Assembly (NCBI GenBank): GCA_036013505.1
Contig: CP107851.1
Span: 9,534,001 to 9,598,000, forward strand
Length of the DNA stretch: 64,000 nucleotides
Origin: Streptomyces sp. NBC_00510
Lineage (GTDB): Bacteria; Actinomycetota; Actinomycetes; Streptomycetales; Streptomycetaceae
Reading direction: 5' to 3'
Positions 16,869-26,700 of the stretch are shown one piece after another. The notes beneath the pieces are model-generated. The model saw nothing but the letters and a program-made list of their open reading frames with translations, ran no database searches and was not told the DNA's origin. The translations under genes and the position numbers were made by a program. The stretch's first letter is position 1; each line of letters starts with the position of its first letter.

Positions 16869-18386
16869 ATGCGAACACCTCCGGTGCTCCCGGTCACGGC
16901 GGACCCGGGCCGTGGCCTCGTCGCCGCCCTCGGTCTCGGCGCCATGGTCGTCTCGATGATGCAGACCCTGGTGGTGCCGGTCCTCGGCACCGTCCAGCGG
17001 GACCTGAACGCCTCGGCCGCCGACGTCAGCTGGCTCACCACCGCGACCCTGCTGTCGGCCGCCGTGTGCACACCCCTGCTCGGCAGGGCCGGCGACCAGT
17101 ACGGAAGACGACCCGTCCTGCTCGGCGCACTTGCCCTCACCCTGATCGGCTCGGTCCTGGCCGCCCTCTCCGCGACACTGCCCCTGCTCATAGCGGGACG
17201 TGCCTTGCAGGGCGCGTCCACCGCGGTGTTCCCGCTGGCCCAGGCCGTGCTCCGCGACGAACTGCCCGCCAGGCGCCTGCCCGCGGCGATGGGCACGGTC
17301 AGCGGCACCCTCGCCTTCGGCAACGGCCTGGCGCTGGTGGGCGCCGGCCTCCTCACCACAGGACCCGCGCCCGACTACCACCGCGTCTTCTGGCTGGCGG
17401 CCGCGATGTCCGCGCTCAGCCTGGCAGCGGTCGCCGCCGTCGTCCCGCCGTCGCGCGTGACGACCGGCGGACGCCTCGACTGGCTCGGAGCGCTGGGCCT
17501 GGCCACGACGCTCGTCCTGCTGATGCTCCCGCTGTCCCGCGGCACGGTGTGGGGCTGGACCTCCGCGCCCACTCTGGGCTGCCTCGCTGCGGGCGCCCTG
17601 GCGGCGGCCGCCTGGATCCGGGTGGAGCGGGCCGCGGCCGATCCGCTGGTGGACGTGCGGATGCTCGTCCACCGGCCGGTGCTCTTCGCCAACCTGGCCG
17701 GGTTGCTGCTCGGATACGCCATGTTCTCGCAGTTCATCCTCGTCTCGGCGCTGGTGCAGATACCGCCCGCCGCCGGGTACGGCTTCGGGGCCTCCGTCCT
17801 GCGTGCCTCGGTCCAGTACCTCCTGCCGCCCGCGCTGGCCTCGCTTGCCGCCGCCCGGCTCGGCGGCCTCCTGGTACGCCGGACCGGACCGCGACGCACC
17901 CTGGCCATGGGCGCGGCGGTGGGCGCCGTCGGGTTCGCGCTGTCGGCGACCGCCCACGGCAGGGGCGCCCTGGTCGTCGGGGCCGCCGTGCTCGTGGGCG
18001 TCGCCATCGCCTTCGGCTTCACCGCGCTGCCCGCGGCCTTGCTCACCGCAGTGCCGCCGGAGCACACCGGGGCCGCCAACGGCGTCAACTCCGTCGCCCG
18101 TTCCGTGGGCAGTTCGCTGGCCGGCGCCCTGGTGGCCACCCTCGTGGCCGCCGGACCCCCGGGCCACGCACCCGCCGAGAGCCGCTTCACGCTCTGCTTC
18201 GCCCTGGCCGCAGGCGCGTTCGTTCTCGTTGCGGCGTTCGCCCGCTTCGGCATGACCACGCCCGGCGGCGGCATCGTCTCGCGCCACGACGCGCAGGAGG
18301 TGAGCACTGCCGGACCGGTCCGGCCCCTCACCCCCATTTCCACTCCCCCGGAGGGCACCCAGGTTGTCCCCGGACCAGAAAGGTGA
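16869..18386 (+). CDS. MFS multidrug exporter (DHA2-like, drug/H+ antiporter)
   Basis: A 505-residue integral membrane protein with about 14 predicted helices. The motif GRAGDQYGRRPVLL between helices 2 and 3 is the MFS signature, and RALQGASTAVFPLAQ is motif-B-like. It should export a small compound in exchange for protons. The ATG at 16869 follows GGAAG by 10 nt. It lies 44 nt after the DJ-1/PfpI gene and its stop codon forms part of the ribosome site of the SDR gene, so the three are co-transcribed. LysR control is probable. The drug specificity cannot be told from sequence. Confidence 0.9.
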   Translation: MRTPPVLPVTADPGRGLVAALGLGAMVVSMMQTLVVPVLGTVQRDLNASAADVSWLTTATLLSAAVCTPLLGRAGDQYGRRPVLLGALALTLIGSVLAALSATLPLLIAGRALQGASTAVFPLAQAVLRDELPARRLPAAMGTVSGTLAFGNGLALVGAGLLTTGPAPDYHRVFWLAAAMSALSLAAVAAVVPPSRVTTGGRLDWLGALGLATTLVLLMLPLSRGTVWGWTSAPTLGCLAAGALAAAAWIRVERAAADPLVDVRMLVHRPVLFANLAGLLLGYAMFSQFILVSALVQIPPAAGYGFGASVLRASVQYLLPPALASLAAARLGGLLVRRTGPRRTLAMGAAVGAVGFALSATAHGRGALVVGAAVLVGVAIAFGFTALPAALLTAVPPEHTGAANGVNSVARSVGSSLAGALVATLVAAGPPGHAPAESRFTLCFALAAGAFVLVAAFARFGMTTPGGGIVSRHDAQEVSTAGPVRPLTPISTPPEGTQVVPGPER

Positions 18387-18391
18387 ACGAC

Positions 18392-19177
18392 ATGGCCACG
18401 ATCCTCATCACCGGCGCCTCCGACGGGCTCGGCCGCGCCCTCGCGGAGGACCTCGCCGCCGACGGCGGGCACACCCTGCTGCTGCACGGCCGCGACCCCG
18501 ATCGCCTCGCCGAGGTCGCCGCGGCCACCGGTGGCGAGCCCCACCGGGCCGACCTTTCCTCCCTCGCCGAAGTCCGGCGCCTGGCCGCCGGCATCGCCGC
18601 CCGGCACGACCGGCTGGACGTGCTCGTCAACAACGCCGGCATCGGCTTCCACGCGGAGGGCACCCGGCGGCAGACCTCCGCCGACGGACACGAACTACGC
18701 CTCGCCGTCAACTACCTGGCACCGATGATGCTGACCCGGGAACTCCTCCCCCTGCTCCACCGCGCGGCACCCTCCCGGATCGTGAACGTCGCCTCCATCG
18801 GCCAGCAGCCGCTCGACCTCGACGACCCCGAACTCACCCGCGACTACACCGACGTCGCCGCCTACTGCCGCTCCAAGCTGGCGCTCATCTGCCACGGCCT
18901 CGACCTCGCCGATGAACTCTCCGGCACCGGCATCACCGTCAACAGCGTGCACCCGGCGACCTTCATGCCCACCGCCATGTCCCGGCGCTCGGGGATGGAC
19001 GTCGTCGACTCCCTGGAGCAGGGCGTCGCGGCCACGCGGCGCCTGGTCGACGCTCCCGCGCTGGCGGGCGTCACAGGGCGGTACTTCGAGGGCGAGAAGG
19101 AGGCCCGGGCGGCCGCCGAGGCCTACGACACGGAGTACCGCCGGCGCCTCGCCGCGGTGACCGCGTCGCTGCTCTGA
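18392..19177 (+). CDS. Short-chain dehydrogenase/reductase
   Basis: A 261-residue NAD(P)-dependent oxidoreductase of the SDR family. Landmarks are the cofactor motif TGASDGLG (residues 7-14), NNAG near 82, the catalytic Ser in VNVASIG and the YCRSK motif with catalytic Tyr and Lys. The insertion and C-terminus resemble retinol-dehydrogenase-like SDRs. The ATG follows AAAGGTG by 6 nt, and that site overlaps the end of the exporter gene, so translation may be coupled. As the third gene of the LysR-controlled unit it may reduce the same reactive carbonyl that the operon handles; this is inferred. Confidence 0.9.
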   Translation: MATILITGASDGLGRALAEDLAADGGHTLLLHGRDPDRLAEVAAATGGEPHRADLSSLAEVRRLAAGIAARHDRLDVLVNNAGIGFHAEGTRRQTSADGHELRLAVNYLAPMMLTRELLPLLHRAAPSRIVNVASIGQQPLDLDDPELTRDYTDVAAYCRSKLALICHGLDLADELSGTGITVNSVHPATFMPTAMSRRSGMDVVDSLEQGVAATRRLVDAPALAGVTGRYFEGEKEARAAAEAYDTEYRRRLAAVTASLL

Positions 19178-19180
19178 CCC

Positions 19181-19237
19181 GGTCGGTCGGTCGGTCGGCC
19201 TGCCGGTGCCGGTGCCGGGGTCGTCCGACCGGCAGGC
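19181..19237 (+). terminator. Operon terminator with GGTC tandem repeat
   Basis: Four copies of GGTC in tandem (19181-19198) run into a hairpin with arms GCCTGCCGG (19198-19206) and CCGGCAGGC (19229-19237). Alternative pairing between GGTCGG and CCGACC is possible. It directly follows the SDR stop. Confidence 0.55.
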
Positions 19238-19296
19238 GTGGTTTCGACCCCCGCCCCACGGGCACGCGCCGGTTGAGAGGCCGTGGAGGTGCCGAG

Positions 19297-19470
19297 ATGA
19301 GCGCCGGAGAGAAAGCCAAGGCGAAGATGGAACAGGTCGTGGGGAAGACCGTGCGGAAGGCGGCCCACGCGGTGCACAAGGAAACGCTCGCGGCCAAGGG
19401 CGCCGCCCTCGAATCGCGCGGGAAGATGCGGGGCGCGAAGGAGAGGACCAAGGACGTCTTCAAGCACTGA
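19297..19470 (+). CDS. CsbD-like small stress protein
   Basis: A 57-residue, highly charged, helical protein rich in Lys, Ala and Glu, with the layout of CsbD family proteins (GEKAKAKMEQVVGKTVRKA, then GKMRGAKERTKD near the C-terminus). CsbD proteins are often general-stress proteins of unknown mechanism. The ATG has GGAGGT 6 nt upstream, a strong ribosome site, which decides the start over an in-frame GTG/ATG further upstream. It stands alone between an operon terminator and the next gene. In Streptomyces such genes are often under SigB-type control, but no promoter is clear here. Confidence 0.8.
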   Translation: MSAGEKAKAKMEQVVGKTVRKAAHAVHKETLAAKGAALESRGKMRGAKERTKDVFKH

Positions 19471-19548
19471 CGACCAGCCGTGACGAAGCCACCGGGCGGT
19501 GGCCGGGGCCCGGTCGTGCCGTCCGGCCATGTGTGGGAGGCTCGAAGC

Positions 19549-20133
19549 ATGAATCCGGCGAACACGACGGGCGCCGGCGGCGGCACGGTGTACTACGGGG
19601 ACCCGGACAGCGCCCATGACCTCCAGGTGTTCCTCGAACTGCGCGACCGGCCCAGCCACACCATGGCGGAGAGTCTGCTCGGCACCATGCGGCGGACCGC
19701 CGACGAGGGCGGCACGGTCCTGAAGTTCCACTTCGCGGCGGAGATCGACGACACGGTGGGCGGCATCGGCTCCCAGCGCGGCCTGGGCGCGCTCGCCGCG
19801 GCGAGCGACGCGGGGCAGAGGCAGTTCATCGACTACCTGTCGGTGCTCCTCGCCGAGCAGCCCTTCCCGCCCGTGAACGACCGCTTCTCCGAGACACCGG
19901 TGCTGCTCTCGCTGGCGAGCCGCGTCGAGGGACTGAGGTCCGCCGACTTCGACCGCAAGGTCACCGACGACACGTACCTGAGCTGGGCGGGGGACGCGGC
20001 CGGCGGCTTCGCTTCCTTCGGCGTCGTGGGGATGCCGGTCGTCTGGTACGACGACGAGGTCGTTCCCGTCGTGTCGTTCGAGGGCGGCTCCGCGATCACC
20101 CCGCAGCAGTTCCTGGACCGGCTCCCGCGCTGA
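19549..20133 (+). CDS. DsbA-like thioredoxin-fold protein lacking the CxxC motif
   Basis: A 194-residue cytoplasmic protein that looks like the DsbA/Thioredoxin_4 fold: an N-terminal strand VYYGDPDSAHDLQVFLELRD, a helical insertion (about 60-140) and a C-terminal strand pair containing the cis-Pro VGMPVVWYDDEVV. The redox CxxC that should follow the first strand is replaced by DPDS, so it is probably not a disulfide oxidoreductase and may bind a ligand or act as a chaperone or transferase. The ATG has GGGAGG 8 nt upstream. It is convergent with a thioesterase gene 15 bp away. Function is unknown. Confidence 0.78.
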   Translation: MNPANTTGAGGGTVYYGDPDSAHDLQVFLELRDRPSHTMAESLLGTMRRTADEGGTVLKFHFAAEIDDTVGGIGSQRGLGALAAASDAGQRQFIDYLSVLLAEQPFPPVNDRFSETPVLLSLASRVEGLRSADFDRKVTDDTYLSWAGDAAGGFASFGVVGMPVVWYDDEVVPVVSFEGGSAITPQQFLDRLPR

Positions 20134-20148
20134 GGCACGCCCGCCGCG

Positions 20149-20529
20149 TCAGGACGGCTCGGCGGGGTGCTCCGGATCAAGCGCGGCCGCAAGGAAACGT
20201 TCCCTGTCGACGACGGCACGGTCGATCTCGCCCGTCGCGACGAGCCGGCCCCAGTCGTCGACGGCCCGCACCCGGAAGGTGAGGCGCCGGCCGGTGGGGG
20301 AGGGCGGGGGCTCGGCGAAGACGTCGACCTTGCCGCCGACCGGTGTGGCGCGGACGTGCCGGATCCGCAGTGCCGTCCCCACCGTCGTCTGTCCCGCCGC
20401 CGTGAAGGGCGCCGCGGCGTGCACCGTCTCCGCCTCAAGCCAGGCGACGAGCTGCGGTGTGGACAGGACGGGTACGTCGCCGCTGCCCAACGTCGTCGCG
20501 GTGTCGGCATCGGTCACCTCGTAGCGCAT
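20149..20529 (-). CDS. Hotdog-fold thioesterase (fluoroacetyl-CoA thioesterase-like)
   Basis: A 126-residue single hotdog-domain protein. The segment LSTPQLVAWLEAETVHAAAPF followed by GQTTVGTALRIRHVRATPVGGKV matches the FlK-like thioesterase pattern, with a Thr and Glu early and the catalytic-type His in IRHVRATPVG. Such enzymes hydrolyse small acyl-CoA thioesters; here the likely job is removal of an unwanted acyl-CoA, as there is no fluorometabolite cluster nearby. The ATG follows GGTGG. It stands between a convergent thioredoxin-fold gene and a DUF488 gene on the same strand. Confidence 0.82.
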   Translation of the reverse strand: MRYEVTDADTATTLGSGDVPVLSTPQLVAWLEAETVHAAAPFTAAGQTTVGTALRIRHVRATPVGGKVDVFAEPPPSPTGRRLTFRVRAVDDWGRLVATGEIDRAVVDRERFLAAALDPEHPAEPS

Positions 20530-20611
20530 GCCACCACGCTAGTACCGCCACCGCCCTGCTTCCCGGAAGCCACGTCCGAGCGGACCTCCAACTCGACGCC
20601 GGGGTGGGCGA

Positions 20612-20986
20612 CTAGCGGCCCTCGGACCCCGCGGTGTCCAGCCACCGGGCGAGCACTGCCGCCTCGCTGTGGTCGACGTCCTTGGTGGCGGTGAGCAAGG
20701 TGACCTTGTCATGGGCGGCGAGGTCGCGCAGGTGCTCGACGGCCGGCCGGTGATCGGGGTCCTCCAGTTCGGCGATGTAGCGTTCGCGGAACTCGGGGAA
20801 GCGTTCCGTGTCGTGGTGGTACCAGTGACGGAGGTCGGCCGACGGTGCCACGTCGCGGAGCCACTCGTCGAGGTGCGCCCGCTCCTTGCTCACGCCCCGG
20901 GGCCACAGCCGGTCGACGAGGACGCGTTTGCCCTCCTGGGACGAGGCGTCCTCGTAGATCCTCCGGTAGCCGAACCGTCCGGCCAT
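20612..20986 (-). CDS. DUF488-family protein
   Basis: A 124-residue protein with the hallmark pattern of DUF488: RVLVDRLWPRGVSKERAHLDEWLRDVAPS, then LRHWYHHD and a C-terminal VTLLTATKDVDHSEAAVLARWL. The family is widespread and its biochemical role is not settled. There is no signal peptide or membrane segment. The ATG at 20986 follows GAAGGTGACGAGG. It is on the same strand as the upstream thioesterase gene with an 82-bp gap but there is no evidence of a shared job. Confidence 0.87.
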   Translation of the reverse strand: MAGRFGYRRIYEDASSQEGKRVLVDRLWPRGVSKERAHLDEWLRDVAPSADLRHWYHHDTERFPEFRERYIAELEDPDHRPAVEHLRDLAAHDKVTLLTATKDVDHSEAAVLARWLDTAGSEGR

Positions 20987-21088
20987 GGCCTCGTCACCTT
21001 CCCCGGTCGAGGTACCCCCCCGCGATCTTCACTCTATCGGCGGTGCGGCGCCGCGGCCCGTCCGGAAGGGCGGCGGCCACGGCCGGGC

Positions 21089-23467
<2,379 letters not shown>

Positions 23468-23585
23468 ATGGGGATCGTCTCGTCCATGGCCATGGGCGAG
23501 CAGGCTCGCCTCCTCAGAGGGAGAACCGCTGTGATGGGCGGCAGATTCCCCTGTGCTCGTGACGGGCCCGGGGCCGGGTCTGAGG

Positions 23586-24482
23586 TCAGGCCTGGCCCGC
23601 GGCGGTACGGGTGTCGCCGTGGGCCTCCTCGATGCGCCGGGCGGCCTCCTCGGCGGAGGCGCCGGTCAGCAGCATCACGATGGCCGTCTTGGCGTGGCCG
23701 CCCGCGGCGCTCAGGGCCTCGGCGGCGATGTCGGGGTCGGCGCCGGTGGCCTGCACGACCATGCGCCGGGCGCGGTCGACGAGCTTGTTGTTGGTGGCGC
23801 GCACGTCGACCATGAGGTTCCCGTAGACCTTGCCGAGGCGGACCATCGCGGCGGTGGAGAGCATGTTGCAGACCATCTTCTCCGCGGTGCCGCCCTTGAG
23901 CCGGGTGGAGCCGGTGAGGATCTCCGGGCCGGTGGGCACCTCGATCGGAACGTCGGCGTAGCGGCTGACGAGGGCGTCGCGGTTGCAGGCCACGGAGACG
24001 GTGACGGCGCCCCGCGTCGCGGCGTGCTTGAGGCCGCCGATGACGTACGGGGTGCGGCCGCTCGCGGCGAGGCCGACGACGGTGTCCCGGTCGCCGACGC
24101 CGATCTCGTCCAGGTCGGCGATCGCCCTGGCGGGCTCGTCCTCGGCACCCTCGACGGCGACGATGAACGCGCCGGGGCCGCCGGAGAGCAGGCCCACGAC
24201 CTGCTCGGGCGCGGTGCCGAAGGTCGGCGGGCACTCGACGGCGTCGAGCAGGCCGATGCGGCCGCTGGTGCCGGCGCCGAGGTAGATCAGGCGGCCGCCG
24301 CGGCGCAGGGACTCGGTGATGGCCTCGACGGCGGTGCCGATCTCGGGGAGGGCCTCGCGGACGGCGAGGGCGACGGTCTGGTCCTCGGCGTTCATCACGG
24401 ACAGGAGTTCGGAGACCGGCATCCGGTCCAGTTCGGCGGTCCGCTCGTTGCGGGTCTCGGTGCCGAGTGTGCTGAGGTCCAC
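23586..24482 (-). CDS. murQ: N-acetylmuramic acid 6-phosphate etherase MurQ
   Basis: A 298-residue SIS-domain lyase that cleaves the ether bond of MurNAc 6-phosphate to give GlcNAc 6-phosphate and D-lactate. Recognition rests on LSTLGTETRNERT at the N-terminus, YLGAGTSGRIGLLDAVECPPTFG with the catalytic Glu in DAVEC, EGAEDEPARAIADL with the second acidic residue, and GSTRLKGGTAEKMVCNMLST. The length is typical. GTG at 24482 follows AAAGGA. It lies 58 nt downstream of the rpiR-type gene and is probably co-transcribed with it. It is divergent from the kinase, symporter and anmK genes, giving a complete salvage route for wall-derived amino sugars. Confidence 0.96.
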   Translation of the reverse strand: MDLSTLGTETRNERTAELDRMPVSELLSVMNAEDQTVALAVREALPEIGTAVEAITESLRRGGRLIYLGAGTSGRIGLLDAVECPPTFGTAPEQVVGLLSGGPGAFIVAVEGAEDEPARAIADLDEIGVGDRDTVVGLAASGRTPYVIGGLKHAATRGAVTVSVACNRDALVSRYADVPIEVPTGPEILTGSTRLKGGTAEKMVCNMLSTAAMVRLGKVYGNLMVDVRATNNKLVDRARRMVVQATGADPDIAAEALSAAGGHAKTAIVMLLTGASAEEAARRIEEAHGDTRTAAGQA

Positions 24483-24540
24483 GGCGCGGTCGTCCTTTCG
24501 GTGGTGCTGGTGGTGCCGGGGTGTGGTGCGGGGCCGGCGG

Positions 24541-25491
24541 TCAGTCGTCCGCCGGGGTGCGGCGCTGGGGCTGCGGGCGCCTGCGGCGTTGCACGGCCCC
24601 GTAGGTCTTCTGCAGCGCCGCGGTCGTGGCGTCGTAGGAGCGCTGGGCGACGCCGACGAACAGGCAGTCGATCACAGCGAGTTGGGCGATCCGGCTGACG
24701 GTCGCGCCGGACCGGAAGGGGGTCTCGCGGGCGCAGGTGGCGAGCACCAGGTCGGCGCCGTCGGCGAGGGTGGAGCCCGGGACGTTGGTGAGGGCGATGG
24801 TGGTGGCGCCGCGTTCGGCGGCCGCCTGGAGGGGCTCGACGGTGTCCTCGGTCTCCCCGGAGTGGGAGATGGCCAGGGCCACGTCGCCGGGGCCGAGCAG
24901 GGCGGCGGCGGTCAGGGCCGCGTGGCGGTCGGTCCAGATGAACGCCATGTGGCCGATGCGGTGCAGCTTCTGGTGCAGGTCCTGGCCGACGAAGGCGCTG
25001 GCGCCGATGCCGAAGATGTCCACGCGCCGGGCGCCCGCGACGGCGTCGACGGCGCGGCCGAGCGCTTCGATGTCCAGTCCGGCCCCGGAGTCCTCCAGGG
25101 CGCGGACCTCGTTGTAGACGATCTTGTGGACGATCTGTTCGAGGGTGTCGGTGGCGCTGATGTCGGTGCCCGGGGTCGGGCGCTCGCCGCCGAGCGCGTG
25201 CTCGCGGGCTGCGGCCGCGGCCAGCGCCAGCCGCAGTTGCGGGTAGTTGCCCAGTTTCATCGTCCGGCAGAACCGCATGACCGTGGCGACCGAGGTGGTG
25301 GCCCGTTCGGCGAGGGCGCTGATGGACAGCTCCGCCGCCTGTGCCGGATCGGCCAGGACGGCCTCGGCCACCCGTCGCTCGGAGGGCGCCAGGCCGGGCA
25401 GGGCCGCGCGGATGCGCGCCAGGGTGTCGCCGCCGGTGGCGGACTCCTGGGCCGGCTGCGCGGAGGTGCGGGTCGGGTCCTGGGAGGCCAT
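24541..25491 (-). CDS. RpiR/MurR-family transcriptional regulator
   Basis: A 316-residue regulator with an N-terminal HTH_6 domain (about 20-100: LPGLAPSERRVAEAVLADP, then ISALAERATTSVATVMRFCRTMKLGNYPQLRLAL) and a C-terminal SIS domain (about 130-275, with IFGIGASAFVGQDL and ISHSGETEDTV) that should bind a sugar phosphate. The ATG at 25491 has GGAGGG upstream. It precedes murQ on the same strand and is divergent from the kinase-symporter-anmK unit. MurNAc 6-phosphate is the known ligand of MurR in E. coli and is the likely effector here. A TTTACG/CGTAAA palindrome in the divergent promoter is a good operator candidate. Confidence 0.93.
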   Translation of the reverse strand: MASQDPTRTSAQPAQESATGGDTLARIRAALPGLAPSERRVAEAVLADPAQAAELSISALAERATTSVATVMRFCRTMKLGNYPQLRLALAAAAAREHALGGERPTPGTDISATDTLEQIVHKIVYNEVRALEDSGAGLDIEALGRAVDAVAGARRVDIFGIGASAFVGQDLHQKLHRIGHMAFIWTDRHAALTAAALLGPGDVALAISHSGETEDTVEPLQAAAERGATTIALTNVPGSTLADGADLVLATCARETPFRSGATVSRIAQLAVIDCLFVGVAQRSYDATTAALQKTYGAVQRRRRPQPQRRTPADD

Positions 25492-25554
25492 GGATGGGTT
25501 CCCTCCTGAGTGGGTGGCGTCAGCGTAACCACGCCCCGTCGATCGCGTCAAAAA

Positions 25555-25576
25555 TTTACGTGATGCATTTCGTAAA
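25555..25576. promoter_or_regulatory. Candidate RpiR/MurR operator
   Basis: Inverted repeat TTTACG-N10-CGTAAA in an unusually AT-rich patch between rpiR and the divergent sugar kinase gene, ending 8 nt before the -35 box of the kinase promoter. Position, symmetry and composition fit the operator of the adjacent regulator. Confidence 0.55.
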
Positions 25577-25584
25577 GTTACTTA

Positions 25585-25614
25585 TTGACATACGGACGTC
25601 TGCCTTCCGATACT
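25585..25614 (+). promoter_or_regulatory. Sigma-70 type promoter of salvage operon
   Basis: A consensus -35 box TTGACA (25585-25590) and a -10 box GATACT (25609-25614) separated by 18 nt, rare in this GC-rich window. It points toward the sugar kinase gene at 25697. Confidence 0.55.
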
Positions 25615-25696
25615 CGCTGCACCGCGATCCGCGCCGGTCACCACCCACCGTGACCACCCGACGTGCCGGATCCCGTACGACACAAGGGCGTGCCGC

Positions 25697-26692
25697 ATGA
25701 CAGCAGCAGTGGCTGTGGACCTGGGGAAGACGGGCTGCCGTGCCGTGCTCACCGGCACGGACGGCACCGTCGGTCCCGTCCACGAGGTTCCGGGGGCCCC
25801 GGGACTCGCTGCAGAGGGCGGCGTCGAAGCGGCGCGCGCCGCCGTGCGCGCCGCCGTCCTGCCGCTGATCGAGGGGTACGCCCCGGGCCGGCTCGCCGCC
25901 GTCTGCGTCGGCGCCGCCGGAGCGGCCGCGGCCCCGGAGGCCGCCCGCACCCTGGCCGAACTGCTCCTCCAGGACCTGCCCGCGGACGAGGTCGCCGTCA
26001 CCAGTGACGCCGTCACCGCCCACGCGGGCGCCCTGGGCGGCCGTACGGGCGTGGTGCTGGCCATCGGCACCGGCTCCGTCGCCATCGGCATCGGCGAGGA
26101 CGGCTCGTACGCCCGCGTCGACGGCTGGGGGCCCTGGCTCGGCGACGAGGGCAGCGGCGCGTGGATCGGGGTGACCGGCCTGCGGGCTGCACTCCGCGCC
26201 CACGACGGACGCGGCCCGGACACCACGCTGCTGGCCGCCGCCACCCGGCGCTTCGGCGACCCCGACGCGCTGCCCGCGGCTCTCGCGGCCGGCGGCAACC
26301 CCGCCCGGACCGCGGCCTCCTTCGCCCCGGACGTGTCCCACGCCGCCGCATCGGGTGACGCCGTCGCCGGGGTGATCGTCCGGGACGCCGCCACCGCACT
26401 GGGCGAGGCCGTGCTCGCGGCCGCCGCCCGGATCACCGGGGAGGTCCTGCCCGTCACCGTCACCGGCGGGCTGACCGGCCTCGGCGAACCGCTCATGGCG
26501 CCGCTGCGCGCGATGCTCGAGGGCTCCGCGCCACCGCTGAGTCCGCGGCCCCCGCTCGGGGACCCGCTGGACGGCGCGCGCCTGCTGGCACGGGACGCCA
26601 CCGTGCCGCATGAACCCCACGTCGTCCGAGTCCGCCGGACGACGTCACCCACTGTCCCCACCACGCCGGTGATCCCGCCGGCCGCTGCTTAG
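25697..26692 (+). CDS. BadF/BadG-type N-acetyl amino sugar kinase
   Basis: A 331-residue ATPase of the BadF/BadG/BcrA/BcrD (NAGK-like) family, with the phosphate-1 motif AVDLGKTGCRAVL at the N-terminus, VVLAIGTGSVAIGIG (phosphate 2), GWGPWLGDEGSGAWIG and a C-terminal VTVTGGLTGLG. Relatives phosphorylate GlcNAc or both GlcNAc and MurNAc (MurK type). In this locus the most economical role is phosphorylation of imported MurNAc to feed MurQ. The ATG follows AAGGGCG. The next gene starts 9 nt after the stop, so the two are coupled. The C-terminal 30 residues are Pro/Thr rich and look disordered. Confidence 0.85.
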   Translation: MTAAVAVDLGKTGCRAVLTGTDGTVGPVHEVPGAPGLAAEGGVEAARAAVRAAVLPLIEGYAPGRLAAVCVGAAGAAAAPEAARTLAELLLQDLPADEVAVTSDAVTAHAGALGGRTGVVLAIGTGSVAIGIGEDGSYARVDGWGPWLGDEGSGAWIGVTGLRAALRAHDGRGPDTTLLAAATRRFGDPDALPAALAAGGNPARTAASFAPDVSHAAASGDAVAGVIVRDAATALGEAVLAAAARITGEVLPVTVTGGLTGLGEPLMAPLRAMLEGSAPPLSPRPPLGDPLDGARLLARDATVPHEPHVVRVRRTTSPTVPTTPVIPPAAA

Positions 26693-26700
26693 GAGCGAGC

